In this document: one piece after another, positions 16,163 through 24,391 of the stretch | Numbering within the stretch: the stretch's first letter is position 1 | Layout: every line of letters begins with the position of its first letter | Origin: Fimenecus sp051881355 | GTDB lineage: Bacteria; Bacillota; Clostridia; Oscillospirales; Acutalibacteraceae | Assembly: GCA_051881355.1 (NCBI GenBank) | Contig: JBJEPS010000010.1 | Coordinates: 1 to 29,675, forward strand | DNA: 29,675 bases | Direction of reading: 5' to 3' | The notes under the pieces: generated by a model | Seen by the model: the letters and a program-made list of their open reading frames with translations, nothing else | Database searches by the model: none | Told to the model about the DNA's origin: nothing | Position numbers and translations under genes: made by a program

Positions 16163-17335
16163 TTAAAAATAACTGACCTTCACGCGTTTCCCCATATTTT
16201 TCAAAAGCTCCGAAAGCTCCTCCACCAAATGCATTTTGATGTTAAAGGTGATGGGCAAATTCGGGTTTTGATGCGCGGGGTTAATCGCCCTACCGACAAA
16301 GAAGTTGATGTCGGTCGCCTCCTCAAACAGCAACCGCGAAATCAAGGAAGCGCCGTCCTGCTTGACATTCCAGTCGGCATAAATCGCATCTGCTTCGTGG
16401 TAGGATTTCGCCTGTTCGAGTACACGGCTTAAGGTAATCACGCCCTCCGTGGCCAAATCCACACCCTCAATTTTGGCAATCGGCGGGATTTCGGGGTCGA
16501 TATAGTCCAAAAGCGTTTCGACGGGTTTGCCCAAAAATTCGCCCGCAAGCGTGGAAGTGGTACCGCCGCAAACAATATGCTTGCCCTCTTTTGCGAAAAA
16601 CAGTGACATCATTTTGTTGACATCTTTCGGGTCGCGCGGGGGACCTAACATCAAATTGACGCTTTTGCGCTCGCGGATTTTCACCGTGCAAACGGTGGTG
16701 TCGTCGCCGGGCTTGCCGCCGTACAGACGGCAACACTCGTCCAAAAGCAATGCAGACATTGTTTTTGCCGTGAATTCCGGATTGTACATTTTTTCCAAAA
16801 ATGCAATAATTTGGTCGCGTTCCCAACCGAAATTCATTGATGTCCCGACGCCCGCCCAAATCGCGCCGTCGCTTGTAAACACCAAAAAATCATTTTGGCG
16901 CAAATCGACTTTGGATTTATAAATCATTTTGCCGCCGATTTCCATGGCGGTTTTCGGATAATCGTAATTTTTTCCGTCCCGTAGCATGATGAGCTGTGGG
17001 TTATCATATTGTATAATTTCCGCCTCGCGGTTGTCAATGGTGCGAACAATGGTAAATGTGGAATACGCTACCTTGCGCACCTCACAAATCGGCAAGGTCG
17101 CGGCGATGGTCTCGACGCAGTTTTCCAGGCTCATGCCGTTTGCCATCATGGTAGAAATGATTTTGGAAGTCAGCGTAGAAAGGATATTGGCTTTTACGCC
17201 GCTGCCGAGTCCATCTGCCAAAACAACCACATAATTGTCGCCGCCTTGGTCAACCATCTCTACCCTGTCGCCGCAAAGCTGTTCGCCGAATTTATTGACG
17301 CTTTGATAGCCGATGTCAGTACATAAGTTATTCAT
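16163..17335 (-). CDS. SpoIIE/PP2C-type serine phosphatase with unassigned C-terminal domain
   Basis: The N-terminal 220 residues are a PP2C-fold phosphatase of the SpoIIE subfamily. The metal-binding acidic residues are visible in CGDRVE (D23), VVVLADGLGSG (D41), FTSDGAIW (D156) and KPGDDTTV (D211, D212). The remaining 170 residues or so (GPPRDPKDVNKMMSLF to the end) form a second globular region that I do not recognise. The gene overlaps the HydS stop by 8 bp and precedes the second hydrogenase gene by 12 bp. This HydS-phosphatase-hydrogenase order is known from ruminococcal and other clostridial genomes and supports a signalling role for HydS. The substrate is unknown; a local phosphoprotein is the natural guess. 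Confidence 0.88.
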   Translation of the reverse strand: MNNLCTDIGYQSVNKFGEQLCGDRVEMVDQGGDNYVVVLADGLGSGVKANILSTLTSKIISTMMANGMSLENCVETIAATLPICEVRKVAYSTFTIVRTIDNREAEIIQYDNPQLIMLRDGKNYDYPKTAMEIGGKMIYKSKVDLRQNDFLVFTSDGAIWAGVGTSMNFGWERDQIIAFLEKMYNPEFTAKTMSALLLDECCRLYGGKPGDDTTVCTVKIRERKSVNLMLGPPRDPKDVNKMMSLFFAKEGKHIVCGGTTSTLAGEFLGKPVETLLDYIDPEIPPIAKIEGVDLATEGVITLSRVLEQAKSYHEADAIYADWNVKQDGASLISRLLFEEATDINFFVGRAINPAHQNPNLPITFNIKMHLVEELSELLKNMGKRVKVSYF

Positions 17336-19016
17336 CTTTCAGCGACTCCTTGAGATTGGTCAGCGCAATTTTGGTTTCCGCCGTAGTTTCGCCAAGTAGA
17401 GAGGCAATCTCCTGCACGATACGCATTTGCTTTTCAATCACCTTATCGGTCACTTCAATCGTGTGGCGGCTCATTTCCTCTTTTTTCGCCTTTTCCTCTT
17501 CCTCCGCCGTAATGTCACGCATAATGCACATCAAAATGTGATACATACGGTCGTAAATGATGGTTTCTTCAACATATTTGTTGTATTCCGCCAAGTACAC
17601 ACGCTTGTCGTGAATCCCGATGCCGCTGGAGAGCACCTCGATAAAATCGAACGGCTCCATAATCCGCACAACCGGCTCACCCAAGACATCGTTTTGATGG
17701 CGGATATTGAGAATTTTGCGCGCGGCGGCGTTAATTTGCTGGACTTCCATATCCTCATTTAATATGAGAATACCGTTGGGCGTGTTGTGAATGATGTTAT
17801 CGGAGAAGGTTTCCGCTTTATCTTTGAGGAACGGCAGGCACATCGACAAATCCGCTTTGCCGTCTAAAACCGCCTGTGCCTTTTCGCGGCAGGTATTGTA
17901 CCCGCACGAGCCGCAGTTTAACTCGTCCTCGGGGCGCATTTTACCCATTTTATGTAAGATTTCTTCAATCGCGCGGCTGCCCGCTTTGGGTTTATCTTTC
18001 TTCAAATAAATCAGATTTTTGGCAATATCCGCACTGTCGGGCTGTTCAACCTCGAAATCGCCGCCGTTTGCTTGTTTTGCGAATTTCTCCACCGCCATAT
18101 AGCCCTTTACGGGTGCGCGGTGGCTCTTGTTCATGGCTGGACCGCCGATACAACTGCCCGGGCAGGCAGACATTTCGATAAAGCAATGGTGAATGTTGCC
18201 GTCGATAATATCTTTAATGGCGTGAATACACGAGGACATTCCGTCCACCGCAAGATAACTGTAATCGTTATTTTCGCAAAGCATCGACTTTAAAATACCG
18301 CCCGAAGTCGGGAAAAAGCGTGTTTTGCCCGCCTTGCCGTCGGTATCCTCCAACGGTTCAAAGGTGACATTTTCGACTTGCATCCAATCGTCGAGTTCTT
18401 CAAAGGTCAGCACGCAATCCACAATGCCTTCGTAATCCTCGCCCTCGGCTTTTTTGGAAATACAGGGTCCGATAAACACCGTTTTTGCGCCGGGGTGTTC
18501 TTTTTTAAGCAGTTCGCAATGCACCTGCATCGGCGACTGCACCTTAGCAAGATACGGGAGCGCCTCCGTGAAATGCTTTTGAATCAGCAGATTGACCGTG
18601 TGACAGCAAGTGCCGATAATGACGTCCTGTTGTGCCAAATTCACCATACGGTCATACTCGTTTTTGACCACGGTTGCACCGATGGCAGTTTCCTCCGCCC
18701 CCGCGAACCCCAAATCCATCAGCGCTTTGCGCATAGACGCCATACTGACGCCCTCGTAATTTGCCGCAAAGGACGGCGCTACGCTGACAAATACGGGCGC
18801 GTCGTCTGCGAGTAACGCTTTCGCACTTTCAACATCGTTGCGGATTTCCTTGGCATTTTGCGGACAAGCAACAAAGCACATACCGCACAGCACGCACTCG
18901 TCCTCAACAATCTGCGCCTGCGTACCCGAAAAGCTGATAGACTTCACGGGGCAGTTGCGAATGCATTTATAGCAGTTTTTACAGTTGGATTTTTTCAGTT
19001 TAATGTAATTTGCCAT
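17328..19016 (-). CDS. hydS: PAS-containing sensory [FeFe]-hydrogenase, group C (HydS-like)
   Basis: I choose ATG 19016 (562 aa), which has GGAGGA 6 nt upstream; a start at 19061 would add 15 residues without a ribosome site. Domains: two [4Fe-4S] ferredoxin motifs (Cys 12-22 and 41-51), the H-cluster domain with motifs GTCCHT (135-140), GPCISKKAE (183-191) and EMSACPGSCIGG (281-292), a further four-Cys cluster (C368, C371, C376, C393), a PAS domain (about 406-510) and a C-terminal helical or coiled-coil tail. The PAS domain and altered H-cluster loops are typical of group C enzymes, thought to sense H2 rather than turn it over quickly. The 8-bp overlap with the phosphatase gene suggests a stoichiometric pair. 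Confidence 0.9.
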   Translation of the reverse strand: MANYIKLKKSNCKNCYKCIRNCPVKSISFSGTQAQIVEDECVLCGMCFVACPQNAKEIRNDVESAKALLADDAPVFVSVAPSFAANYEGVSMASMRKALMDLGFAGAEETAIGATVVKNEYDRMVNLAQQDVIIGTCCHTVNLLIQKHFTEALPYLAKVQSPMQVHCELLKKEHPGAKTVFIGPCISKKAEGEDYEGIVDCVLTFEELDDWMQVENVTFEPLEDTDGKAGKTRFFPTSGGILKSMLCENNDYSYLAVDGMSSCIHAIKDIIDGNIHHCFIEMSACPGSCIGGPAMNKSHRAPVKGYMAVEKFAKQANGGDFEVEQPDSADIAKNLIYLKKDKPKAGSRAIEEILHKMGKMRPEDELNCGSCGYNTCREKAQAVLDGKADLSMCLPFLKDKAETFSDNIIHNTPNGILILNEDMEVQQINAAARKILNIRHQNDVLGEPVVRIMEPFDFIEVLSSGIGIHDKRVYLAEYNKYVEETIIYDRMYHILMCIMRDITAEEEEKAKKEEMSRHTIEVTDKVIEKQMRIVQEIASLLGETTAETKIALTNLKESLKDE

Positions 19017-19062
19017 AGCCGTTCCTCCGATTGAGCAGAAATTTCCCACAACATAAAACAAC

Positions 19063-19096
19063 CGACAGCGCGCGGGAAAACTGCCGCACGCTGCCG
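19063..19096 (-). other. Inter-cistronic stem-loop before hydS
   Basis: On the minus strand CGGCAGCG pairs with CGCTGTCG (one G-U), with a nested GCGG/CCGC helix inside. It lies in the 87-bp gap between the [2Fe-2S] protein gene and hydS. No T-run follows, so it is more likely a processing or stability element than a terminator. Confidence 0.45.
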
Positions 19097-19103
19097 AGAG
19101 AAA

Positions 19104-19343
19104 TCAGACCTTTGCTAAAATGTTGGATTGGAAAAATTCGTCCACCGTTTCGGGAGAAACCGAGAACAATTCATCGTCAACCGTAACGCTGACGCCGTTT
19201 TGGCAGTTGCCCATACAGAATTTGCCGCTGAGCTCCACCTTGTCTTTTAAATCGTTTTCGGCAACCAGCGCCTGCAAGCGTTCCACAATTTGGCGCGAGC
19301 CTTTCAAATGGCATGAACTTCCGATGCAAACTGTAACTTTCAT
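19104..19343 (-). CDS. Thioredoxin-like [2Fe-2S] ferredoxin (NuoE/HydC-like domain)
   Basis: The 79-aa protein has the four-cysteine pattern of NuoE-type thioredoxin-like [2Fe-2S] domains: C6, C11, C43 and C47 (CIGSSC ... FCMGNC). In NuoE or HydC this domain sits beside an NADH/flavin subunit; here it stands alone and is truncated to the cluster-binding fold. It lies 31 bp after the kinase gene and 87 bp before hydS, with AAGGAG 8 nt before the ATG. The likely role is a small electron carrier between a soluble donor and one of the two hydrogenases (inference from context). Confidence 0.85.
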   Translation of the reverse strand: MKVTVCIGSSCHLKGSRQIVERLQALVAENDLKDKVELSGKFCMGNCQNGVSVTVDDELFSVSPETVDEFFQSNILAKV

Positions 19344-19374
19344 TGCAAAGTCTCCTTCTGATTATTTTGAAAAA

Positions 19375-20124
19375 TTATTCGTAATCCACAACATCAAGCC
19401 AACGGGTAAGCAGTTCTTTTTCTTCGGGTTTGCGCTTGACGCTCTGGGAAGCAGCGACAATCGGCAGCCATTTCTGCACATATTGCTTCGCGGTATCGCT
19501 CTTTGCACAGAACAAGTCAAGATATTTTTCGGCAGTTTCCGTTTCGCCCTTCAAATAGAAGCACAAATAGGTTCTTGCCGCGTCCGCAGAGGCATTGCCT
19601 TGGGTCGCGTGCGACCAGTCAATGATGTAATTTGTTCCGTCGTCCCCGACAATAACATTGCTCGGGCGGAAATCGCCGTGGCAGACCTTGTTGTGCTTGG
19701 GCATGCCCTCCAAACGGGTATGCAGCTCATAGCGCGTGGTCGCGTCCAAATCGGTTTCGGAAATTTTGCGGTTCATTTTGTCTTTTAATTTATTCAAAAG
19801 CGGCGCTTTTTGGCTGTGGATTTGCAATTGAATATCCACAAACAAATTGAGGTATTCGTCGAGTTTGTCGGGGTTTTCTTCCATCAAACGACCGAGGGTT
19901 TTGCCTTTGATAAATTCCGAGGCAATCGCCCATTTGCCGTCCACAACGCCGACTTCCAACAGTTTCGGAACGGCTAAGCCCGTTTCCTCCACGCGCGCCT
20001 GATTGAGCGCCTCGTTCAAAATATCGGACTTTTTATAGTCTTCATCAAAAACCTTAATCGCACGGTCGCCGTCTTTATAAACGGTTTTGGAAGTTCTGAC
20101 TGCAATGACTTTTTCGAGTTTCAT
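19375..20124 (-). CDS. APH/choline-kinase-fold phosphotransferase
   Basis: The 249-aa protein has the aminoglycoside phosphotransferase/choline kinase fold. The catalytic-loop signature CHGDFRPSN (148-156, with D151 and N156) and the metal-binding IIDW (D169) are intact, as is an N-terminal AIKVF lysine (K24). It has a strong AAAAGGAGGA ribosome site and lies 14 bp downstream of adhE. Family members phosphorylate small molecules such as aminoglycosides, choline or sugars, and some phosphorylate proteins, so the substrate cannot be read off. Its place between adhE and the hydrogenase/phosphatase genes argues against antibiotic resistance and for a role in the operon's own metabolism or signalling. 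Confidence 0.82.
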   Translation of the reverse strand: MKLEKVIAVRTSKTVYKDGDRAIKVFDEDYKKSDILNEALNQARVEETGLAVPKLLEVGVVDGKWAIASEFIKGKTLGRLMEENPDKLDEYLNLFVDIQLQIHSQKAPLLNKLKDKMNRKISETDLDATTRYELHTRLEGMPKHNKVCHGDFRPSNVIVGDDGTNYIIDWSHATQGNASADAARTYLCFYLKGETETAEKYLDLFCAKSDTAKQYVQKWLPIVAASQSVKRKPEEKELLTRWLDVVDYE

Positions 20125-20138
20125 ACCGATTCCTCCTT

Positions 20139-22748
20139 TTATTTACCGTAATAGGCTTTGAGATACATCTCTTTGATTTCGGACATCAGCGGATAGCGCG
20201 GATTTGCGCCGGTGCACTGGTCATTGAACGCCTGTTCGACCATTTCGTCGAGCGTTTCGAGGAAGTATTTCTCGTCTACACCGTAGTCTTTGATGGTCTT
20301 TTTCACGCCGCAATGTGCTTTAAGCTCGTCAATCTTCGCAATGAGATTTTCGAGTTTTTCTTCGTCCGACTTGCCCGTTACGCCCAAAGCATCTGCAATT
20401 TCACAGTAACGCGCCAGCGTGTGCGGGTGATCATATTGCGAGAAAGTGCCCATTTTGGTCGGAACTTCCGCGGCGTTAAAGCGCAGAACATGGTCAATCA
20501 GTAATGCGTTTGCAATGCCGTGCGGCAAGTGGTGGAATGCGCCGAGCTTGTGCGCCATAGAGTGACAAACGCCCAAGAACGCGTTTGCGAATGCCATACC
20601 TGCCATCGTGGCGGCGTTGCCCATTTTCTCACGAGCAATGGGGTCATTCGCACCGTTATCGTAAGCACGCGGCAGATATTGAAAAATCATCTGCAAGGCA
20701 CGGATAGCAAGCCCGTCAGTATAATCGGTCGCCATAATGGACGCATACGCTTCGAGTGCGTGGGTCACAGCGTCAATACCGGAAGCGGCGGTCAAGCCTT
20801 TGGGTGCGTTCATCATCAAATCGGCATCGACGATTGCCATATTCGGCAACAGCTCATAGTCGGCAAGCGGCCATTTCACGCCGGTGTCTGCATCGGTAAT
20901 AATTGCAAACGGCGTAACCTCGGAGCCGGTACCCGCCGAAGTCGGCACGGCGATAAAGTAGGCTTTTTCGCCCATTTTCGGGAAGGTATAGACACGCTTA
21001 CGGATGTCCATAAAATCCATAGCCATATCCGAGAAGTCTACATCGGGGTGTTCATACATCACCCACATAATTTTTGCTGCGTCCATTGCAGAACCGCCGC
21101 CGACGGCAATAATCGTGTCGGGCTGGAACTGCACCATTTGGTCTGTACCCTTTCTTGCACATTGCAGCGTCGGGTCGGGCGCAACCTCATAGAAGCAGGT
21201 GTGCTGAATGCCCATTTCGTCGAGCTTCTCCTCAATGCATTTGGTGTAGCCGTTGTTGTAAAGGAAAGAGTCAGTGACAATAAACGCTTTCTTTTTGCCC
21301 ATTACGGTCTTTAACTCGTCGAGCGCAACCGGCAGACAGCCTTTCTTGAAATACACCTTTTCGGGTGCACGGAACCAAAGCATATTTTCCCTTCTTTCGG
21401 CAACGGTTTTGATATTGATAAGATGTTTTACACCGACATTTTCGGAAACGGAGTTGCCGCCCCAAGAGCCACAACCCAAGGTCAGAGACGGTGCAAGCTT
21501 GAAGTTGTAAAGGTCGCCGATACCGCCCTGCGAAGACGGAGTATTCACAAGAATACGGCAAGTCTTCATTCTTTCGCCGAATTCTGCCAATTTATCTTTT
21601 TCGGTTACGGCGTTAAGGTACACGGACGAAGTGTGACCGTAGCCGCCGTCGGCAATGAGGTGTTCGGCTTTTGCAAGCGCGTCCTCGAAATCTTTTGCTT
21701 TATACATCGCGAGCACGGGAGACAGCTTTTCATGTGCGAATTCTTCGGAAAGCTCCACACTTGTGACTTCGCCGATTAAGATTTTTGCGGTTTCGGGTAC
21801 GGTGACGCCTGCGAGCTGTGCAATCTTATAGGCAGACTGCCCAACGATTTTCGCATTTAACGCACCGTTGATAATAATGGTCTTTCTGACCTTTTCGAGT
21901 TCGCCTTTCTTTAAGAAGTAGCAACCGCGCGCCGCAAATTCGTCCTTCACCTTTTTATATACCTTGTCAAGCACGATCACCGACTGCTCGGACGCGCAAA
22001 TCATACCGTTATCAAAGGTCTTGGAGTGAATAATGGAGCTGACGGCAAGCAGAATATCGGCGGTATCGTCGATAATCGCGGGGGTGTTGCCCGCGCCGAC
22101 GCCCAACGCCGGTTTGCCGCTGGAATATGCCGCCTTCACCATACCGGGACCGCCGGTGGCAAGGATAATATCGGCTTCCTTCATCAGCATATTGGTCATT
22201 TCGAGAGACGGAATGTCAATCCAGTCAATAATCCCCTCGGGTGCGCCGGCTTTAACCGCCGCTTCCAAAACGATTTTTGCCGCCGCAATAGTAGACTGCT
22301 TTGCACGCGGATGGGGACTGATGATAATGCCGTTACGGGTTTTTAAGGAAATCAGGGTCTTGAAAATTGCGGTCGAAGTGGGGTTCGTGGTCGGGATAAC
22401 CGCCGCTACTACGCCAATCGGCTCGGCAATCTTTTTGGTGCCGAACGCCTTGTCTTCTTCAATCACGCCGCAGGTTTTTGTATCTTTGTACGCATTATAG
22501 ATATACTCTGCCGCATAGTGGTTTTTGATAACCTTATCCTCCACCACACCCATGCCGGTTTCTTCCACCGCCATTTTGGCAAGCGGAATACGGGCTTTGT
22601 TTGCCGCAATCGCCGCCGCACGGAAAATTTTGTCCACCTGCTCTTGGGAGTAAGTCGCAAAAATCGCCTGCGCTTCACGGACGCGCTTCAATGCCTTTTC
22701 AAGCATTTCGACAGAGTCTACAATTTCGTAAGTCTTTGCCTGTTCCAT
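20139..22748 (-). CDS. adhE: Bifunctional acetaldehyde-CoA/alcohol dehydrogenase AdhE
   Basis: The 869-aa protein fuses two enzymes that reduce acetyl-CoA to ethanol and regenerate two NAD+. The N-terminal half is an acylating aldehyde dehydrogenase with the GVGAGN cofactor loop (217-222) and the catalytic Cys251 in DNGMICASEQ. After a linker near 450 comes an iron-dependent alcohol dehydrogenase, with the GGGSAMDAAK dinucleotide loop and metal ligands in AVTHALEAY, CHSMAHKLGAFHHLPHG. The length is normal for spirosome-forming AdhE. AAGGAG lies 10 nt before the ATG. The gene is 18 bp downstream of rex, so it shares the Rex-controlled promoter. Confidence 0.97.
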   Translation of the reverse strand: MEQAKTYEIVDSVEMLEKALKRVREAQAIFATYSQEQVDKIFRAAAIAANKARIPLAKMAVEETGMGVVEDKVIKNHYAAEYIYNAYKDTKTCGVIEEDKAFGTKKIAEPIGVVAAVIPTTNPTSTAIFKTLISLKTRNGIIISPHPRAKQSTIAAAKIVLEAAVKAGAPEGIIDWIDIPSLEMTNMLMKEADIILATGGPGMVKAAYSSGKPALGVGAGNTPAIIDDTADILLAVSSIIHSKTFDNGMICASEQSVIVLDKVYKKVKDEFAARGCYFLKKGELEKVRKTIIINGALNAKIVGQSAYKIAQLAGVTVPETAKILIGEVTSVELSEEFAHEKLSPVLAMYKAKDFEDALAKAEHLIADGGYGHTSSVYLNAVTEKDKLAEFGERMKTCRILVNTPSSQGGIGDLYNFKLAPSLTLGCGSWGGNSVSENVGVKHLINIKTVAERRENMLWFRAPEKVYFKKGCLPVALDELKTVMGKKKAFIVTDSFLYNNGYTKCIEEKLDEMGIQHTCFYEVAPDPTLQCARKGTDQMVQFQPDTIIAVGGGSAMDAAKIMWVMYEHPDVDFSDMAMDFMDIRKRVYTFPKMGEKAYFIAVPTSAGTGSEVTPFAIITDADTGVKWPLADYELLPNMAIVDADLMMNAPKGLTAASGIDAVTHALEAYASIMATDYTDGLAIRALQMIFQYLPRAYDNGANDPIAREKMGNAATMAGMAFANAFLGVCHSMAHKLGAFHHLPHGIANALLIDHVLRFNAAEVPTKMGTFSQYDHPHTLARYCEIADALGVTGKSDEEKLENLIAKIDELKAHCGVKKTIKDYGVDEKYFLETLDEMVEQAFNDQCTGANPRYPLMSEIKEMYLKAYYGK

Positions 22749-22766
22749 TGTACTGAGTCTCCTTTT

Positions 22767-23432
22767 TTAAATTTCGGATAGATGCATTGACTGTTTTAAA
22801 TGCGCTGACAAAACCGCCAGCGAGGACGCTATATTTTCATTCTGCAACAGCACCCCGTCGGGGACGGTCAAATGCGTCGGTGCAAAATTCCATATCGCGC
22901 GAATACCGCAGGCAACCAATCGGTCACACACCGCCTGCGCGCTCTCTGTCGGCACACAAATAATGCCGATATGTACGCGCAATCGACGGCAGAGGTCCTC
23001 CAGCTTTTCCATTGGGAAAATCCGCTGTTCGCCGTCAAAGCGAAGGTCGTAAAGTGCCGGGTCACGGTCAAACGCGGCTACGATGTGCATACCGTAGTCC
23101 GCAAACCCCTTGTACCCAAGCAAAGAACGCCCCAAAAGCCCTGCGCCGATTAAGACAGCTTCGTCCACATTGTCGTAGCCCAAAAACGACTCCAAATCGT
23201 GAATCAGCAAATCCACCTGAAAGCCTGTTTTCGGCTTGCCTGCACACGAACTGACCAAAGCGATGTCCTTACGCACCTGCACCTCATTGAGCGCCAAAGC
23301 GGTAGCAATTTTGGGGGCAGACACAACCGCCGTACCTTCTTTTTGCAACAGTTTTAAATAATTGAGGTAATAAGGCAGCCGTAAAAGCGCCTGTTTGGAA
23401 ATCCCCTGTACCGTTTGAACGGCTGTACGCAT
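22767..23432 (-). CDS. rex: Redox-sensing transcriptional repressor Rex
   Basis: The 221-aa protein is a complete Rex, which binds DNA when NADH is low and leaves it when NADH rises. The N-terminal winged helix (about 10-75) contains IATALALNEVQVRKDIALVS, followed by the Rossmann domain with GAGLLGRSLL (96-105) and a C-terminal domain-swap helix (NIASSLAVLSAHL). The hinge segment reads GKPKTGF, where many Rex proteins have a GxPGxGY-type sequence, a mild deviation. GGAG lies 10 nt before the ATG. It is the first gene of the adhE-hydrogenase operon. A Rex-type operator overlaps its promoter, so autoregulation is expected. Confidence 0.94.
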   Translation of the reverse strand: MRTAVQTVQGISKQALLRLPYYLNYLKLLQKEGTAVVSAPKIATALALNEVQVRKDIALVSSCAGKPKTGFQVDLLIHDLESFLGYDNVDEAVLIGAGLLGRSLLGYKGFADYGMHIVAAFDRDPALYDLRFDGEQRIFPMEKLEDLCRRLRVHIGIICVPTESAQAVCDRLVACGIRAIWNFAPTHLTVPDGVLLQNENIASSLAVLSAHLKQSMHLSEI

Positions 23433-23470
23433 ACGACTTTCGCTCCTATCAGTATTTTCGTATTGATATC

Positions 23471-23499
23471 ATCATATAGCATTGTTAAAAAATTGTCAA
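23471..23499 (-). promoter_or_regulatory. Sigma-A-type promoter for the rex-adhE-hydrogenase operon
   Basis: On the minus strand TTGACA (23499-23494) and TATGAT (23476-23471) are separated by 17 nt, a near-perfect consensus, about 38 nt before the rex ATG. Confidence 0.8.
23482..23499. promoter_or_regulatory. Rex operator candidate covering the -35 box
   Basis: On the minus strand TTGACAATTTTTTAACAA fits the clostridial Rex consensus TTGTTAANNNNTTAACAA with a perfect right half and two mismatches in the left half. The first six bases are also the -35 box, so bound Rex would block RNA polymerase. Confidence 0.75.
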
Positions 23500-23576
23500 T
23501 GCTGTTTTTCTACGAATGTTTACATTTGTTTCCCTGAACAAAAAGGTGCTTTTTGCAAAGCCGCTTTTGTGCATTT

Positions 23577-24263
23577 TTACATCTGTTTTTCTAAGAAGTC
23601 AAGCACAGCACGGTTATATTCTTCCGGTACGTCTTTGGCAATGCCATGTCCGCCTTGCAGCACAACAAATTCTGCATTCGGCAAAGCGGCGGCAATCGCG
23701 CGGGAATGGGCGTCCTTAATCATATCGTTTGTACCGACAAGCACCAGCGTCGGCATCGTTAAAGTACGCAGTTGTTCCAAACGGATATTCGGCTCGTTGA
23801 CCATCAATCCGAGCAATTCGCATTTTCGATGGGCGGCTTCACTTCTGTTGGCAAAAAGTTTTGTCAAACGGTAACCGATTTCTATCGGAATTTGATACTG
23901 CGGTTTTACGCCTTTGGTATCCAAATTCGCACCGTTGACAATCAGTTTTTCTATGTATTCGGGATACCGAAGCGCAAAGGTCAGCGCAATGTTGCCGCCG
24001 TCGGAAAAGCCGAGCAAATATACCTTTTTTAAATCGTGCTCGTCGAGGAAATCACGCAAATCCTCGCTGAATTGGCGGATCGTGAACGGTGCTGTGCCGC
24101 GCGGCGACTGCCCGTGCCCGCGAGTATCAACGGCAAACACGCGGTAGAATTTTGAAAAGGTTTCAATTTGATTTTGGAAATAGTTGAGAGAACTGCCGTT
24201 GCCGTGCAATAAAACCAACGGCTCCCCCACACCTTTTTCGATGTAATGCAGTTTGATATCCAC
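23577..24263 (-). CDS. Alpha/beta-fold hydrolase
   Basis: The 228-aa protein has the alpha/beta hydrolase fold. The oxyanion loop VLLHGNGSS (about 18-26), the nucleophile elbow LLGFSDGGN with Ser96 (about 93-101), the acid in VLVGTNDMIKD and the final His in LQGGHGIAKD make a complete catalytic triad. The substrate is not predictable; esterases, haloperoxidase-like and lipase-like enzymes share these features. The start is GTG at 24263 with AAAGGGG 6 nt upstream. It is monocistronic, with its own promoter at 24316-24344, and runs towards the rex promoter. Confidence 0.88.
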   Translation of the reverse strand: MDIKLHYIEKGVGEPLVLLHGNGSSLNYFQNQIETFSKFYRVFAVDTRGHGQSPRGTAPFTIRQFSEDLRDFLDEHDLKKVYLLGFSDGGNIALTFALRYPEYIEKLIVNGANLDTKGVKPQYQIPIEIGYRLTKLFANRSEAAHRKCELLGLMVNEPNIRLEQLRTLTMPTLVLVGTNDMIKDAHSRAIAAALPNAEFVVLQGGHGIAKDVPEEYNRAVLDFLEKQM

Positions 24264-24315
24264 GCTGTTCCCCTTTGCTTATGCTTGGTTTTTCCGCAAT
24301 GTTTTGTTTGGTTAA

Positions 24316-24344
24316 ACTATAAAAAATACGGTGAAAAATGTCAA
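24316..24344 (-). promoter_or_regulatory. Sigma-A-type promoter for the alpha/beta hydrolase gene
   Basis: On the minus strand TTGACA and TATAGT are separated by 17 nt, 53 bp before the GTG start. Confidence 0.75.
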
Positions 24345-24391
24345 GTGTGGGAAAAGATTTTAGACGGGATTTTTGGGCATTGCACACCTGC

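Noticed and set aside
19375..20124. Aminoglycoside resistance gene
   Set aside because: Only the general fold matches. The operon position between adhE and the hydrogenase genes argues for a housekeeping or signalling role.
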